A DNA stretch of 64,000 nt from CAZAXU01 sp964489245 (lineage in GTDB: Bacteria > Bacteroidota > Bacteroidia > Flavobacteriales > Flavobacteriaceae): contig CAZAXU010000002.1 in the NCBI GenBank assembly GCA_964489245.1, positions 26,588-90,587 of the forward strand. The letters are read 5' to 3'. Shown here piece after piece: positions 1 through 8,934 of this stretch. The position numbers and the translations under genes are program-made. Numbering within the stretch: position 1 is the first letter of the stretch; the number at the start of each line of letters is the position of its first letter. The notes under the pieces are model-generated. The model ran no database searches, was not told where the DNA came from, and was given only the letters and a program-made list of their open reading frames with translations.

Positions 1-947
1 GTGGGCTGATAATAATTGGCGGCTACGGTGGTTTCTGTAGTATGAAAATCTTTCAGCGACAAATTCGCAGTCGGATTTCCACCGGAGGAAGTAGATGTAA
101 TGATATTGTCAAAAGACACTCCGTGTCCTGAACCTGCCCCGACCCCTCCTGCACAAGCCGGATCTACATAAACACAGTACTGAAAATTTATTTCTTGCCC
201 GGGATAGAGCACATTTGATGCTACTTCCGAGGGCAAGAAAATTCCTTGTGCTCCCGGAGTCGAGTCTGTTGCATCAAATTCTGTTGCATACCACGAACTT
301 CCATCCCAATCACGAGGATAAAACCCCCCTCCGGGTCTTCGTGTCCTACTTGTCGACATCCATTCCCTGTCTATTTGTGTTATACACCCAATACCAAAAA
401 CTGCATTAAGGTCATTAAACAGCTGAATATTGTGAATTTGTGTCACCCCTATATTTCTGACTTCAACGTTATATCTGATTTTATATAAACTGTTTTTTGT
501 ATAACCCTGATTGCAACTTCTTATTCGAATTCTTAATTTGTTTCCGGGCGGCTCCACCCCGATAATCAAGGTTGTCGTGCTTGTTGCTGTTCCGTCGGAA
601 ACAGTATAAGTAATTGTAGGAAAAAAGCCACTGAATCCTGCTGCAGGAATAAAAATATAACTGCCGTCTGCGTTTATTGTTATGGTTCCTTCATTCAATG
701 TAAGCGTTGTGCCGGCAGGATAAGTTGTGCCATTAATCTCAAATTGCGTGATATGCAATATGTCGCCATCTTGATCTGTATCGTTGCCCAAAAGCCCCGG
801 TGCAGGAACATTCAGGGTCACTCCCGCATTGGTATAGTTCACGTCAGAGACTCCAACGGGAGGATGGTTCTGTGCAAAACCCATGACATTAATCCAAAAA
901 AAGAGAACCCAAAGGTTGTCAAATTTTAACAAACAATTTTTCATCAT
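1..947 (-). CDS. Secreted surface protein with cadherin/Ig-like domain, 5' part only
   Basis: The frame opens at the ATG at 947 and stays open to the left edge, so only the first 315 residues are visible. Residues 1-25 form a signal peptide with a hydrophobic core and an A-Q cleavage context, common in Bacteroidota exported proteins. Residues about 40-130 resemble a cadherin-like or tandem Ig-like surface domain, with GNDTDQDGD near its start and ADGSYIFIP and YTVSDG near its end. A second, Cys-containing domain follows. Such proteins are usually large and exported by the Type IX system, but the C-terminus lies outside the window. A perfect inverted repeat (TAGACA/TGTCTA, 963-979) lies in its upstream leader. 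The exact function is unknown. Confidence 0.75.
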   Translation of the reverse strand, partial: MMKNCLLKFDNLWVLFFWINVMGFAQNHPPVGVSDVNYTNAGVTLNVPAPGLLGNDTDQDGDILHITQFEINGTTYPAGTTLTLNEGTITINADGSYIFIPAAGFSGFFPTITYTVSDGTATSTTTLIIGVEPPGNKLRIRIRSCNQGYTKNSLYKIRYNVEVRNIGVTQIHNIQLFNDLNAVFGIGCITQIDREWMSTSRTRRPGGGFYPRDWDGSSWYATEFDATDSTPGAQGIFLPSEVASNVLYPGQEINFQYCVYVDPACAGGVGAGSGHGVSFDNIITSTSSGGNPTANLSLKDFHTTETTVAANYYQP

Positions 948-1143
948 TCCATGTATATAAACTAGACATCCGGTGTCTATGAATATCCTTTATCGTTATC
1001 AAAATCTCCAAGCACAAGCATCAAAGTAATTTGACAATAATATTGAGTAAAAAAATCAACCTCCCCTTTTTGTGTTTGCAAAGTTACAAAAAAAATATTA
1101 GACGTTAAATCTCAATATGTTAAGCTTTATATTTCTCATAAAA

Positions 1144-1169
1144 AAAGAGACTGAAAAATCAGTCTCTTT
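1144..1169 (-). terminator. Rho-independent terminator of the sdh operon
   Basis: An 11-bp stem (AAAGAGACTGA paired with its complement, loop of 4) lies 50 bases after the sdhB stop. On the minus strand it is followed by a run of T. Confidence 0.8.
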
Positions 1170-1219
1170 ATATAATTACGGAATTAAATATTTACATCGG
1201 AACCGGTCAAAAAATATGA

Positions 1220-1963
1220 TTACTTGGCTTGTGCAAATATAAATTCTTTGTTTAAAATAGCAATATTACTCAATGAAATTCCTTTCGGACACTCCACTTC
1301 ACAAGCTCCGGTATTGGTACAACTTCCGAATCCTTCGGCATCCATCACTGCAATCATATTCTGAACACGATCTGCCGCTTCTATGCGTCCTTGAGGCAAT
1401 TGAGCAAATTGTGCCACTTTTGCCGATACAAACAACATGGCGGAAGAATTTTTACAAGTTGCCACACAAGCTCCACAGCCAATGCAAGTTGCCGCATCAA
1501 AAGCATTATCCGCATCTTTTTTAGGAATAGGAATATTGTTGGCATCAACCGATCTTCCCGATGAATTCACGGAAATATATCCTCCGGCTTGTTGAATGCG
1601 TTCAAACGCGCTTCTGTCAACCACCAAATCCTTGATAACCGGAAATCCTTTTGATCTCCAAGGCTCTATATAAATGGTTTCTCCATCTTTGAATTTACGC
1701 ATATGCAACTGACAAGTGGTAATCAGTCTGTCCGGTCCATGTGCTTCTCCATTGATATAGAGTGAGCACATGCCGCAAATACCTTCACGGCAATCGTGGT
1801 CAAAGGCGATGGGTTCGTCTCCTTTGCTGATTAGGTTCTCGTTTAATAAATCCAACATTTCCAAGAAGGACATATCAGATTCAACGCCATCTATTTGATA
1901 ATCGACCATTCGTCCTTTGGCGTTTGGTCCATTTTGTCTCCAAATTTTAAGATTTAGTTTCAT
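1220..1963 (-). CDS. sdhB: Succinate dehydrogenase/fumarate reductase iron-sulfur subunit
   Basis: SdhB carries electrons from the flavin of SdhA through three iron-sulfur clusters to the quinone site in the membrane. The 247-aa length fits. The N-terminal plant-type ferredoxin domain has the [2Fe-2S] cysteines CREGICGMC plus a later Cys. The C-terminal domain has CIGCGACVATC for [4Fe-4S] and a CTNTGAC...CP set for the remaining clusters. It is the last gene of sdhCAB, 2 bp after sdhA, and is followed by a terminator. Whether the complex works mainly as succinate dehydrogenase or fumarate reductase cannot be read from this subunit. Confidence 0.97.
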   Translation of the reverse strand: MKLNLKIWRQNGPNAKGRMVDYQIDGVESDMSFLEMLDLLNENLISKGDEPIAFDHDCREGICGMCSLYINGEAHGPDRLITTCQLHMRKFKDGETIYIEPWRSKGFPVIKDLVVDRSAFERIQQAGGYISVNSSGRSVDANNIPIPKKDADNAFDAATCIGCGACVATCKNSSAMLFVSAKVAQFAQLPQGRIEAADRVQNMIAVMDAEGFGSCTNTGACEVECPKGISLSNIAILNKEFIFAQAK

Positions 1964-1965
1964 AA

Positions 1966-4023
1966 TTATTTATAGCTTCTGGTTGTTGGTGTAACAAATT
2001 CAAATTTAAATTCTTCCTTATGCAAAGGAGATTCACTGACATTAACTGCCTTTGTGAATCTATCATACGGTTTCGCCGGATATTCCCAAGCTGCCGCATA
2101 AGCATAATTCTTATCATCACGAAGTGCTTCACCGTCTTCGGTTTGATATTCTTCACGGAAATGTCCTCCGCAAGATTCATTTCTATTCAAAGCATCCAGT
2201 GCCAATAATTCTCCCATTTCTAAGAAATCGGCAACATAACCTGCTTTTTCCAGTTCTTGGTTGAATTCATTTGCTGTTCCCGGAACTTTCACATCTTTCC
2301 AAAATTCAGCACGCAATTCTTGAATTTTTCCAATCGCCTCTTCAAGGTCTTTGGCATTTCTAGACATTCCGGCTTTGTTCCACATAATTTTTCCCAATCT
2401 TTTGTGGAAATAGTCAACTGAATGTTTACCGTTATTGTTGATAAAAAAATCTATTTCTTCTCTCACTTTTTGCTCTGCTTCGTCAAACTCGGGAGTATTC
2501 GTTGGAATTTCTCCTGTTTTGATATAGTCGGCTAAATAATCTCCAATGGTATATGGTAAGACAAAATATCCGTCTGCCAGTCCTTGCATCAAAGCAGATG
2601 CTCCCAATCGGTTTGCTCCGTGGTCAGAGAAATTGGCTTCTCCGATTACAAACAATCCGGGCAAATTGGACTGTAAATCATAATCAACCCACAGTCCTCC
2701 CATGGAATAATGGTTGGCAGGATAAATCATCATCGGTGTTTTATACGGGTTTTCATCTACAATCTTTTCATACATTTGGAAAAGATTTCCATATTTGTTT
2801 TCGATAACTTTCTCTCCTAATTCCGTAATTTTTTCTTTTGACGGATTTTTTATTCCATGAATATAGGCTTGTTCTTTTCCGTATCTTTCAATAGCCGATG
2901 CAAAATCCAAATAAACCGCTTCTCCGGTTTTGTTCACACCATGTCCGGCATCACAACGCTCTTTTGCTGCACGAGAGGCAACATCACGAGGCACCAAGTT
3001 TCCGAATGCAGGATAACGTCTCTCTAAATAATAGTCTCTATCTTCTTCTGCCAATTCAGTAGGTTTTAATCTCCCTTCTTGAATGGCTTTGGCGTCTTCT
3101 AATTTTTTAGGCACCCAAATACGTCCGTCATTACGAAGAGATTCCGACATCAAGGTCAGTTTTGATTGATGATCACTACTGCGAGGAATACAGGTGGGAT
3201 GAATTTGCACAAAGGCAGGGTTGGCAAAATAAGCTCCCTTTCGATGTGCGCGCCAAATTGAGGTCCCGTTAGATCCCATGGCATTGGTTGACAAGAAATA
3301 TACATTGCTGTAGCCTCCGGTTCCAAGAACCACGGCGTGAGCAGAATGTCTTTCAATTTCTCCGGTTACCAGATTTCGAGTAATAATTCCTCGAGCATGT
3401 CCATCTACAACCACCAAATCTATCATTTCATGGCGATTATACATTTTTACTTTTCCACGGGCTATTTGTCTGTTCAGTGCAGAATATGCGCCGAGCAACA
3501 GTTGTTGCCCTGTTTGACCTTTGGCATAGAATGTTCTGGATACCAACACACCACCAAATGAGCGGTTGTCCAATAATCCACCATAATCACGGGCAAAAGG
3601 CACGCCTTGCATCACCGCTTGATCAATGATGGCTCCGGAAACTTCAGCCAAACGATAAGTGTTGGCTTCACGTCCGCGATAGTCTCCTCCTTTAATGGTA
3701 TCATAGAACAATCTCCAATCACTATCTCCATCATTTTGGTAATTTTTTGATGCATTTATTCCGCCCTGTGCAGCAATGGAATGTGCTCTACGCGGTGAAT
3801 CCTGAAAAGCAAAAGCTTTTACATTATAGCCCATTTCTGCCAAAGACGCAGCAGCAGCTCCACCGGCTAATCCTGTTCCTACCACAATAATATCTATATT
3901 ACGCTTGTTGGCAGGATTAACCAATCTGATTTTATCTTTATATCTAGTCCATTTTTCGGCTAAAGGTCCTTCGGGAATCTTAGCTTGTAATGGTGTTCCT
4001 TCTTTTATATTGATTGTTGACAT
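1966..4023 (-). CDS. sdhA: Succinate dehydrogenase/fumarate reductase flavoprotein subunit
   Basis: This is the catalytic subunit that interconverts succinate and fumarate using covalent FAD. The 685-aa protein has an FAD-binding Rossmann motif near residue 48 (VGTGLAGG) and the FAD-attachment motif RAHSIAAQGG with His81. The active-site region includes HPTCIPR and the late FAD-binding motif HGANRLGASALMQG. Its length and insertions match the SdhCAB (type B) enzymes of Bacteroidota and epsilonproteobacteria rather than the four-subunit type. It sits between sdhC (11 bp upstream) and sdhB (2 bp downstream), which implies one transcript. Confidence 0.97.
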   Translation of the reverse strand: MSTINIKEGTPLQAKIPEGPLAEKWTRYKDKIRLVNPANKRNIDIIVVGTGLAGGAAAASLAEMGYNVKAFAFQDSPRRAHSIAAQGGINASKNYQNDGDSDWRLFYDTIKGGDYRGREANTYRLAEVSGAIIDQAVMQGVPFARDYGGLLDNRSFGGVLVSRTFYAKGQTGQQLLLGAYSALNRQIARGKVKMYNRHEMIDLVVVDGHARGIITRNLVTGEIERHSAHAVVLGTGGYSNVYFLSTNAMGSNGTSIWRAHRKGAYFANPAFVQIHPTCIPRSSDHQSKLTLMSESLRNDGRIWVPKKLEDAKAIQEGRLKPTELAEEDRDYYLERRYPAFGNLVPRDVASRAAKERCDAGHGVNKTGEAVYLDFASAIERYGKEQAYIHGIKNPSKEKITELGEKVIENKYGNLFQMYEKIVDENPYKTPMMIYPANHYSMGGLWVDYDLQSNLPGLFVIGEANFSDHGANRLGASALMQGLADGYFVLPYTIGDYLADYIKTGEIPTNTPEFDEAEQKVREEIDFFINNNGKHSVDYFHKRLGKIMWNKAGMSRNAKDLEEAIGKIQELRAEFWKDVKVPGTANEFNQELEKAGYVADFLEMGELLALDALNRNESCGGHFREEYQTEDGEALRDDKNYAYAAAWEYPAKPYDRFTKAVNVSESPLHKEEFKFEFVTPTTRSYK

Positions 4024-4034
4024 AATTAATATTT

Positions 4035-4667
4035 TTAATTAAAATAGAAATAGATTGCGATTGCTGAAAATCCAAATGCTACTACAAAAGCAACAATGTT
4101 TCCTAGTACAACCAAAGGTTTATTACATTTCTCTCTGGGTGTTCCCAAAGATTGAAAAGCCGATTGGAATCCATGACTGAGATGAATGCCCAATGATATA
4201 AACGCAAATACATACAAAGCTGTAAATACAGGCTCCTTAAACAAACCTATGACCAATGCATAATGATCTGTAATGTCTTGTGTTTTGAAAGGGATAAAAT
4301 AATTGTAAAAATGCACCAGCAAGAATACAAGCACACCCAAGCCTGTCCAAATCATGTTTCTGGACGCCCATGAGGCAGCCGCTGCCTGATTATTTTTTAC
4401 ATACTTAACCGGACGCTTGGAACTGTTGGTCAATTCAAGATAAATCCCCATACCGATATGAAAGATAAACCCTAAAAACAGAATAGGCTGCATCACCTGA
4501 ATCAATGGATTTGTGCCCATAAACTCAACCGCTGCATCAAAAGCTTCTTTGCCCGGATAGATTAAGGCCAAATTAATAGCAAGATGAACAAAAATGAACA
4601 CCACCAAGAACAACCCTGATAATGCCATTGCTATTTTTTTTGCTACTGAAGATTTTAAAATACTCAT
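4035..4667 (-). CDS. sdhC: Succinate dehydrogenase cytochrome b558 subunit
   Basis: This is the single membrane anchor of a type B SdhCAB complex, with about five transmembrane helices that bind b hemes and quinone. From the start MSILKSSVAKK it is 210 aa. Histidines at expected heme positions lie in helices I, II, III and IV, for example VHLAINL, HIGMGIY, VHFYNYF and GIHLSHGFQSAF. An earlier in-frame ATG at 4697 overlaps a TAnnTTTG promoter element (4695-4702), so it should not be on the mRNA. The ATG at 4667 is chosen for that reason. First gene of the sdhCAB operon. Confidence 0.93.
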   Translation of the reverse strand: MSILKSSVAKKIAMALSGLFLVVFIFVHLAINLALIYPGKEAFDAAVEFMGTNPLIQVMQPILFLGFIFHIGMGIYLELTNSSKRPVKYVKNNQAAAASWASRNMIWTGLGVLVFLLVHFYNYFIPFKTQDITDHYALVIGLFKEPVFTALYVFAFISLGIHLSHGFQSAFQSLGTPREKCNKPLVVLGNIVAFVVAFGFSAIAIYFYFN

Positions 4668-4694
4668 AGTAGTTTTTGTTTTTTTAGTTACTAG

Positions 4695-4702
4695 CAAATG
4701 TA
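4695..4702 (-). promoter_or_regulatory. Candidate -7 element for sdhCAB
   Basis: TACATTTG on the minus strand matches the Bacteroidota -7 consensus TAnnTTTG exactly, about 30 bases upstream of the chosen sdhC start. No clear TTG is seen at the -33 spacing. Confidence 0.55.
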
Positions 4703-4785
4703 CAATATTATGGGTAGCGTTAATTGACTTATCTCATTTTTTAAATATAATTTCATTAACTTTGTTTAAAATAAAACAATAGAAA

Positions 4786-5005
4786 ATGAACATGATAAAA
4801 AAACACATTTTAAGCTTATTTATTGTCCTTTTAAGCATTTAGTTAAGCGCATCAAAGCTTTTTGATTAAAGCAGCGGAATCACCAGTGGGTATGGTTCTT
4901 GACGAAACAAGCATCAGAAAGACCGACTCACACAAAACAGACTGACTTAAGGCATATTTATCTGCAGGAATTTATTTTATCAAAATAAGAAAATTTATTA
5001 AAAAA
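4786..5005 (+). pseudogene. Remnant of a secreted Type IX cargo protein
   Basis: Two recognisable ends of a secreted protein lie about 110 bases apart. An ATG at 4786 begins a signal-peptide-like stretch (MNMIKKHILSLFIVLLSI) that hits a stop at once and continues as LSAS. At 4958-5005 a different frame reads LSAGIYFIKIRKFIKK, the pattern of a Type IX C-terminal sorting domain end (L..GIY.(V/I)KI). The body of the protein is gone and several stops intervene. A perfect TAACTTTG -7 element survives at 4757-4764, 20 bases upstream. It is best read as a gene that lost its middle by deletion. The original protein cannot be identified. Confidence 0.6.
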
Positions 5006-5080
5006 ATAATTTTCTTATACACAATATTTATAGCCTGCCTTTGCGTTTGTTATCAAAAAAAATATTTAAAAATATCTATA

Positions 5081-5719
5081 ATGACCATTGAAGCACACAC
5101 CTACGATTACAAAGAAGAATTCTGGAATGTTCTCACACACGGATTGGGTTTAGTTTTCAGTATTTTTGCACTGGTATTATTGATTGTACATGCCGGCTTG
5201 CATCAAAATGTTTGGCATATTGTCAGTTACAGCATCTACGGCACCACATTGGTTATTTTATATCTTGCATCCACATTATATCATGCTTCGAGAACACCAA
5301 AAATCAGAAAGAAATTGAATGTTTTTGATCATGCCTCCATCTATCTTCTGATTGCCGGAACATATACGCCTTTTCTTTTGATCAGTCTGCACGGGCCTTG
5401 GGGATGGTCACTCTTTGCCGTTGTGTGGAGTCTTGCCATCATAGGGATAGTACTGAAACTATTTTTTACCGGTCGATATGATAAAATATCTACTTTATTT
5501 TATGTCGTCATGGGCTGGATGATTGTGATTGCCATCAAACCTTTGATTGCCGCACTTCCTTCTGATGGTCTTTTCTGGCTGGTTGCCGGAGGAATCGGTT
5601 ATAGTTTGGGAGCCATTTTCTATTTATTTCACAAGCTGCCATACAATCATGCCATTTTTCATGTCTTTGTTCTTTTGGGCAGTTGTTTTCACTTCATTGC
5701 CGTTTTTTTCTATGTATAA
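5081..5719 (+). CDS. trhA: Hemolysin III family (PAQR-type) membrane protein
   Basis: A 212-aa integral membrane protein with about seven transmembrane helices. It has the conserved family features: an N-terminal E-x-x-N-V-x-T-H-G-x-G, a SxLYHAS motif, a D-HASIY motif near residue 90, and a late H-x-x-F-H-x-x-V-L-x-G-S-x-x-H motif. These His, Asp and Ser residues form the metal site of the PAQR/hemolysin III superfamily. Family members in bacteria have been linked to membrane energetics and fatty-acid homeostasis; haemolytic activity is not implied by the name. It stands alone, downstream of the pseudogene and convergent with the glycosyltransferase genes. Confidence 0.9.
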   Translation: MTIEAHTYDYKEEFWNVLTHGLGLVFSIFALVLLIVHAGLHQNVWHIVSYSIYGTTLVILYLASTLYHASRTPKIRKKLNVFDHASIYLLIAGTYTPFLLISLHGPWGWSLFAVVWSLAIIGIVLKLFFTGRYDKISTLFYVVMGWMIVIAIKPLIAALPSDGLFWLVAGGIGYSLGAIFYLFHKLPYNHAIFHVFVLLGSCFHFIAVFFYV

Positions 5720-5749
5720 ATTTTTAAATAAAAACCGGTCTAAAGAATA

Positions 5750-6880
5750 TTATTTCTTTTTCAGACCGAGGATACTAAAAAAGAAACCAAACAAAATAAC
5801 CTGAACGCCTAAAAGCATTAAAACCACCGAAGGAATAATTGTTTTTAGGAAAACGCTTCCCGGCATATCACCCGATGAACCGACAGAAAACCAAAACAGA
5901 CCTATTCCAAACAGTACGGATAAGAATCCGAAAAAAATTCCTTTTTCCAAAGTAAAGAATTCAAAAAAACTATCATACCGATTGCTTTTAGGCAACAAAT
6001 TATTGGACACGGCATAGACTTTTGTCAATCCGTAGAAAGTGACGAATTGAAATCCTATTAAAAAAATACCGGCGGAAAGCGGCAGATAGTTCAATAAAAT
6101 ATTTGATGATACATCTTCTATGCTCAAATAGAAAAAACCTAAAAATCCCAGCATCATCAGAAAAAATCCGGGGATTAAAAACAGCCAACGCGGACTGTAT
6201 AATAAAAGAAATCTCAGATGTCTCCAACCGTCACGCCAAGGTTTTAAATGTGGCGCTCTTGAGCGCATATCCGGATACATAATGATGGGAACTTCTGTTG
6301 TTTTAAGTTTGGCAAAACTGGCTTTGACAATCATTTCGGAGGCAAATTCCATCCCTGAAGTTTGCAAATTCATTCTGTTGTAGGCATCTTTTGTAAATCC
6401 GCGCAAACCGGAATGAAAATCTCGGATATTTGTCTTGAAGAATAATCGACCGAGGAATGAAAGAATCGGATTGCCTATATATCTATTTTTAAATGACATG
6501 GCTCCTTTAGAAATTCCTCCTTTGAATCTGTTTCCCACAATCAATTCATAGCCATCTCTGAGCTTTTCTATAAAAGGATATATTGCCGTGAAATCATGGC
6601 TATTATCTGCATCGCCCATAATAATATAGCCGCCTTTGGCTGCGTCAATGCCTCCACGCAATGCGTTTCCATAGCCTTTTTCCTTCACATGAACCACTCT
6701 TGCACCCATTTGTTCGGCTATAGCAACAGAATTGTCCGTACTGCCATTATCCGCTACGATAATTTCTGTTTCCACCTGATGGTTTCTGATAAAAGTCAAT
6801 GCCATCTCAATGGATTTTCCAAGCGTTTCTTCCTCATTGAGACAAGGAATGACAATGGATAATTCCGGCTGATTCATCAC
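5750..6880 (-). CDS. Family 2 glycosyltransferase with C-terminal membrane domain (dolichol-P-mannose-synthase-like)
   Basis: Residues 1-225 are a GT-A (GT2) domain. It starts SIVIPCLNEEETLG, has the nucleotide-binding DNGSTDNS and the metal-binding MGDADNSHDF, and closely resembles polyprenyl-phosphate mannose/glucose synthases. Residues about 235-376 hold four transmembrane helices. The likely role is loading a sugar from a nucleotide donor onto an undecaprenyl-phosphate lipid at the inner face of the membrane. It lies 41 bp downstream of a multi-spanning membrane protein with a GT-C look, a natural partner that would use the lipid-linked sugar on the outer face. The sugar and acceptor are unknown. 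Confidence 0.9.
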   Translation of the reverse strand: MMNQPELSIVIPCLNEEETLGKSIEMALTFIRNHQVETEIIVADNGSTDNSVAIAEQMGARVVHVKEKGYGNALRGGIDAAKGGYIIMGDADNSHDFTAIYPFIEKLRDGYELIVGNRFKGGISKGAMSFKNRYIGNPILSFLGRLFFKTNIRDFHSGLRGFTKDAYNRMNLQTSGMEFASEMIVKASFAKLKTTEVPIIMYPDMRSRAPHLKPWRDGWRHLRFLLLYSPRWLFLIPGFFLMMLGFLGFFYLSIEDVSSNILLNYLPLSAGIFLIGFQFVTFYGLTKVYAVSNNLLPKSNRYDSFFEFFTLEKGIFFGFLSVLFGIGLFWFSVGSSGDMPGSVFLKTIIPSVVLMLLGVQVILFGFFFSILGLKKK

Positions 6881-6921
6881 TGTTTGATTTTTACGGGATA
6901 ATATGGTAACAAATATAAGCT

Positions 6922-8469
6922 TTATTTATATAACCTGATTTGCAAATCAATCGAATCCAGCACTTGCCTTTCTTTGGTATTGTATCCTTCAAACTGATAG
7001 GCTTTACAATTGAGATAATGCGGTTTTTTATAAATCAGAACAGCATTTTTTTTAGGCATGTATGCATGATACTTGCGTATATCATCCACAGGAAAAACAA
7101 TGCACGTATTCACGGCCGTAATTGTATCTTCTGCATTTGTTTTGTCGACTTCGTCTAAAAAACGAGATGGTAAATCCGACCAACTGTCTTCATATTCAAA
7201 AATTTCATGAATATTTTCCTTTTTGAGATGTCTCAAGTATGTCCAATAAACATCTTTGGGATAAGCAATCTCAAAGAAAGCATTCATCTGAAAGAAATAG
7301 GTCACAAAAAACACGAGAGATAATAAAAGAACCGAAAATTTCTTGATTGGGTCGGATATTTTAAGTTTCCAAATTGCATAAACCATGAAAATGGCTAGGA
7401 TTGGCATAAATTGGTGCATTTGTCTGATATAAACCGTCATTTTATGTCCGAAATAGCCCAAACCGGTGTGAAAGAAATACATCAAAGAAAAAGACAGAAA
7501 AATAATATGCAATATGCTTTCGTTTTTTTGCTTGTTTTTGTAGATTGACATAAGGAGTATGAATCCGGCAAGTCCTAACATATAAGCCCAGCCTATGCTG
7601 CCTTCAACCTCATAAAAATATTTGAACAAATAATAAAAAGATTCGTCATAATCTCCCTGCGTGATGGTTTGAGATAAATTTGTCAAATTCCCGACATAAG
7701 AAGTGTGCACCAATCTCGACAGAAATTCGGTGAGTGCAAATGTGATTGTACTTCCTGCCACATAGCTTGCAGAAAGCCAAATGAATTTTCTCAAATGAGA
7801 TTTAATCAAGTTGAAATGAATGCCTAAAAACACAAAAAACAGTGCAAAAAAAGCCATGTAAAATGTGGGGTATATCAAAAAAGAAAATGCAGCAATCACA
7901 CCAAAGAAAAAAGATTGTTTATAGCCGGGTTTTTCTTTGTTTATATAGGATTTCACCAATCGGTATAGCAGGTAAACCAGGAACAGTAAACTGGTATCAT
8001 AAGGATATATATGTCTTAAATAGGCATAAGAATTAATCAAAACACTATAGCTTAAAATGCTGAAAAGCGCATAGAATTTGCTTTTAAAAATCAGCAAAGC
8101 CAATTTATATAAATAATACAAAATCAAAACGTAGATCAGCATGTTAAACACGAACAATACATACATATTTTTTGTTTCGAAAAAATTGAGATGAAAAAGC
8201 TTTGCCGTGACAAACTGAAAGCTTGCCGGTATGGTTTTAATCAAAACTTCCAGGGGTCTTCCGCGTGCTGAGAACAGAGAATTCACAAATCCGGATACAT
8301 CAAAATTAAATAAGCGTTTGAGTGCGCTCCACGACCAAAAATAAAGTGTTTCATCCGGTTCGTTCAGATAGCCCAAAGGCATCAACCTGAACTTATATAA
8401 ATTGCTGACCACAAGCAAAAAACACAAGAATGACACATAGAATTTTCTCGATATTTTTTTATGCAACAT
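6922..8469 (-). CDS. Multi-spanning GT-C-like membrane protein, probable glycosyltransferase
   Basis: A 515-aa protein with about ten hydrophobic segments and an acidic first loop NEPDETLYFWSW shortly after the first helix. That Asp-Glu pair is where GT-C enzymes (ArnT/PMT-like) place catalytic acids, so a transferase using a polyprenyl-linked sugar is the likely role. A soluble tail of about 90 residues follows the last helix. An ATG at 8511 opens the frame 14 codons earlier, but it overlaps a TATATTTG promoter element, so the ATG at 8469 is preferred. It is followed by the GT2 synthase gene, probably in one operon. The family assignment rests on topology and one motif. Confidence 0.7.
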   Translation of the reverse strand: MLHKKISRKFYVSFLCFLLVVSNLYKFRLMPLGYLNEPDETLYFWSWSALKRLFNFDVSGFVNSLFSARGRPLEVLIKTIPASFQFVTAKLFHLNFFETKNMYVLFVFNMLIYVLILYYLYKLALLIFKSKFYALFSILSYSVLINSYAYLRHIYPYDTSLLFLVYLLYRLVKSYINKEKPGYKQSFFFGVIAAFSFLIYPTFYMAFFALFFVFLGIHFNLIKSHLRKFIWLSASYVAGSTITFALTEFLSRLVHTSYVGNLTNLSQTITQGDYDESFYYLFKYFYEVEGSIGWAYMLGLAGFILLMSIYKNKQKNESILHIIFLSFSLMYFFHTGLGYFGHKMTVYIRQMHQFMPILAIFMVYAIWKLKISDPIKKFSVLLLSLVFFVTYFFQMNAFFEIAYPKDVYWTYLRHLKKENIHEIFEYEDSWSDLPSRFLDEVDKTNAEDTITAVNTCIVFPVDDIRKYHAYMPKKNAVLIYKKPHYLNCKAYQFEGYNTKERQVLDSIDLQIRLYK

Positions 8470-8508
8470 AATCGCTTTGTGTTTTTTTGCATTAGCCTCG
8501 CATTGTTG

Positions 8509-8516
8509 CAAATATA
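8509..8516 (-). promoter_or_regulatory. Candidate -7 element for the glycosyltransferase pair
   Basis: TATATTTG on the minus strand is an exact TAnnTTTG match. Transcription should begin about 7 bases further on, which excludes the ATG at 8511 and supports the start at 8469. Confidence 0.5.
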
Positions 8517-8661
8517 CTTTATAAATATGAATTATGAATCCGAAAACACATCACACGAAAAAAGTTTCGAAATCGGTAGAAAAAAATAACAAAAATATTT
8601 CCGACTTTTGACTTTTCTCTTCTCAAAAATAATCCTTATTTTTACCACAAATTTTTCGGCT

Positions 8662-8934
8662 ATGAAAATAGAAAAAGACATCTTAATAGAAGATTTGGTC
8701 GAGGACTATCCTTTTGCAGAAGAATATCTTCGTGTCAAAGGCATCAAATGCATTCGTTGCGGTGAGCCCATTTGGGGAACACTTGAAGATGCTTGCAAAG
8801 AAAAAAGTTTTTCTGAGCAAGATATCGAGCAAATCGTTACGGAACTAAACGAAATCAATAAAAATCAAAATAATAATGAGCAAAAAAATCAACATACAAG
8901 AAGTATTGACACGACTCGGCTTGACCGAGGTTAA
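8662..8934 (+). CDS. DUF1858 domain protein
   Basis: A 90-aa protein beginning MKIEKDILIEDLVEDYP. The first 65 residues match the DUF1858 pattern: a helix, then a hydrophobic stretch, then a Cys pair (CIRCGEPIWGTLEDAC). This small fold is found alone or next to redox and metal-handling proteins; no reaction is established. The rest is a polar Asn/Gln/Lys-rich tail. The frame opens further upstream, at 8608, but the ATG at 8662 gives the usual domain start. The last 59 bases overlap the next gene in another frame, which suggests translational coupling and means the tail is probably not conserved. Confidence 0.75.
   Translation: MKIEKDILIEDLVEDYPFAEEYLRVKGIKCIRCGEPIWGTLEDACKEKSFSEQDIEQIVTELNEINKNQNNNEQKNQHTRSIDTTRLDRG

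Noticed and set aside
215..929. Short plus-strand frames at the left end
   Set aside because: They lie antisense to the continuous minus-strand frame 1-947, which has a signal peptide and recognisable domains.
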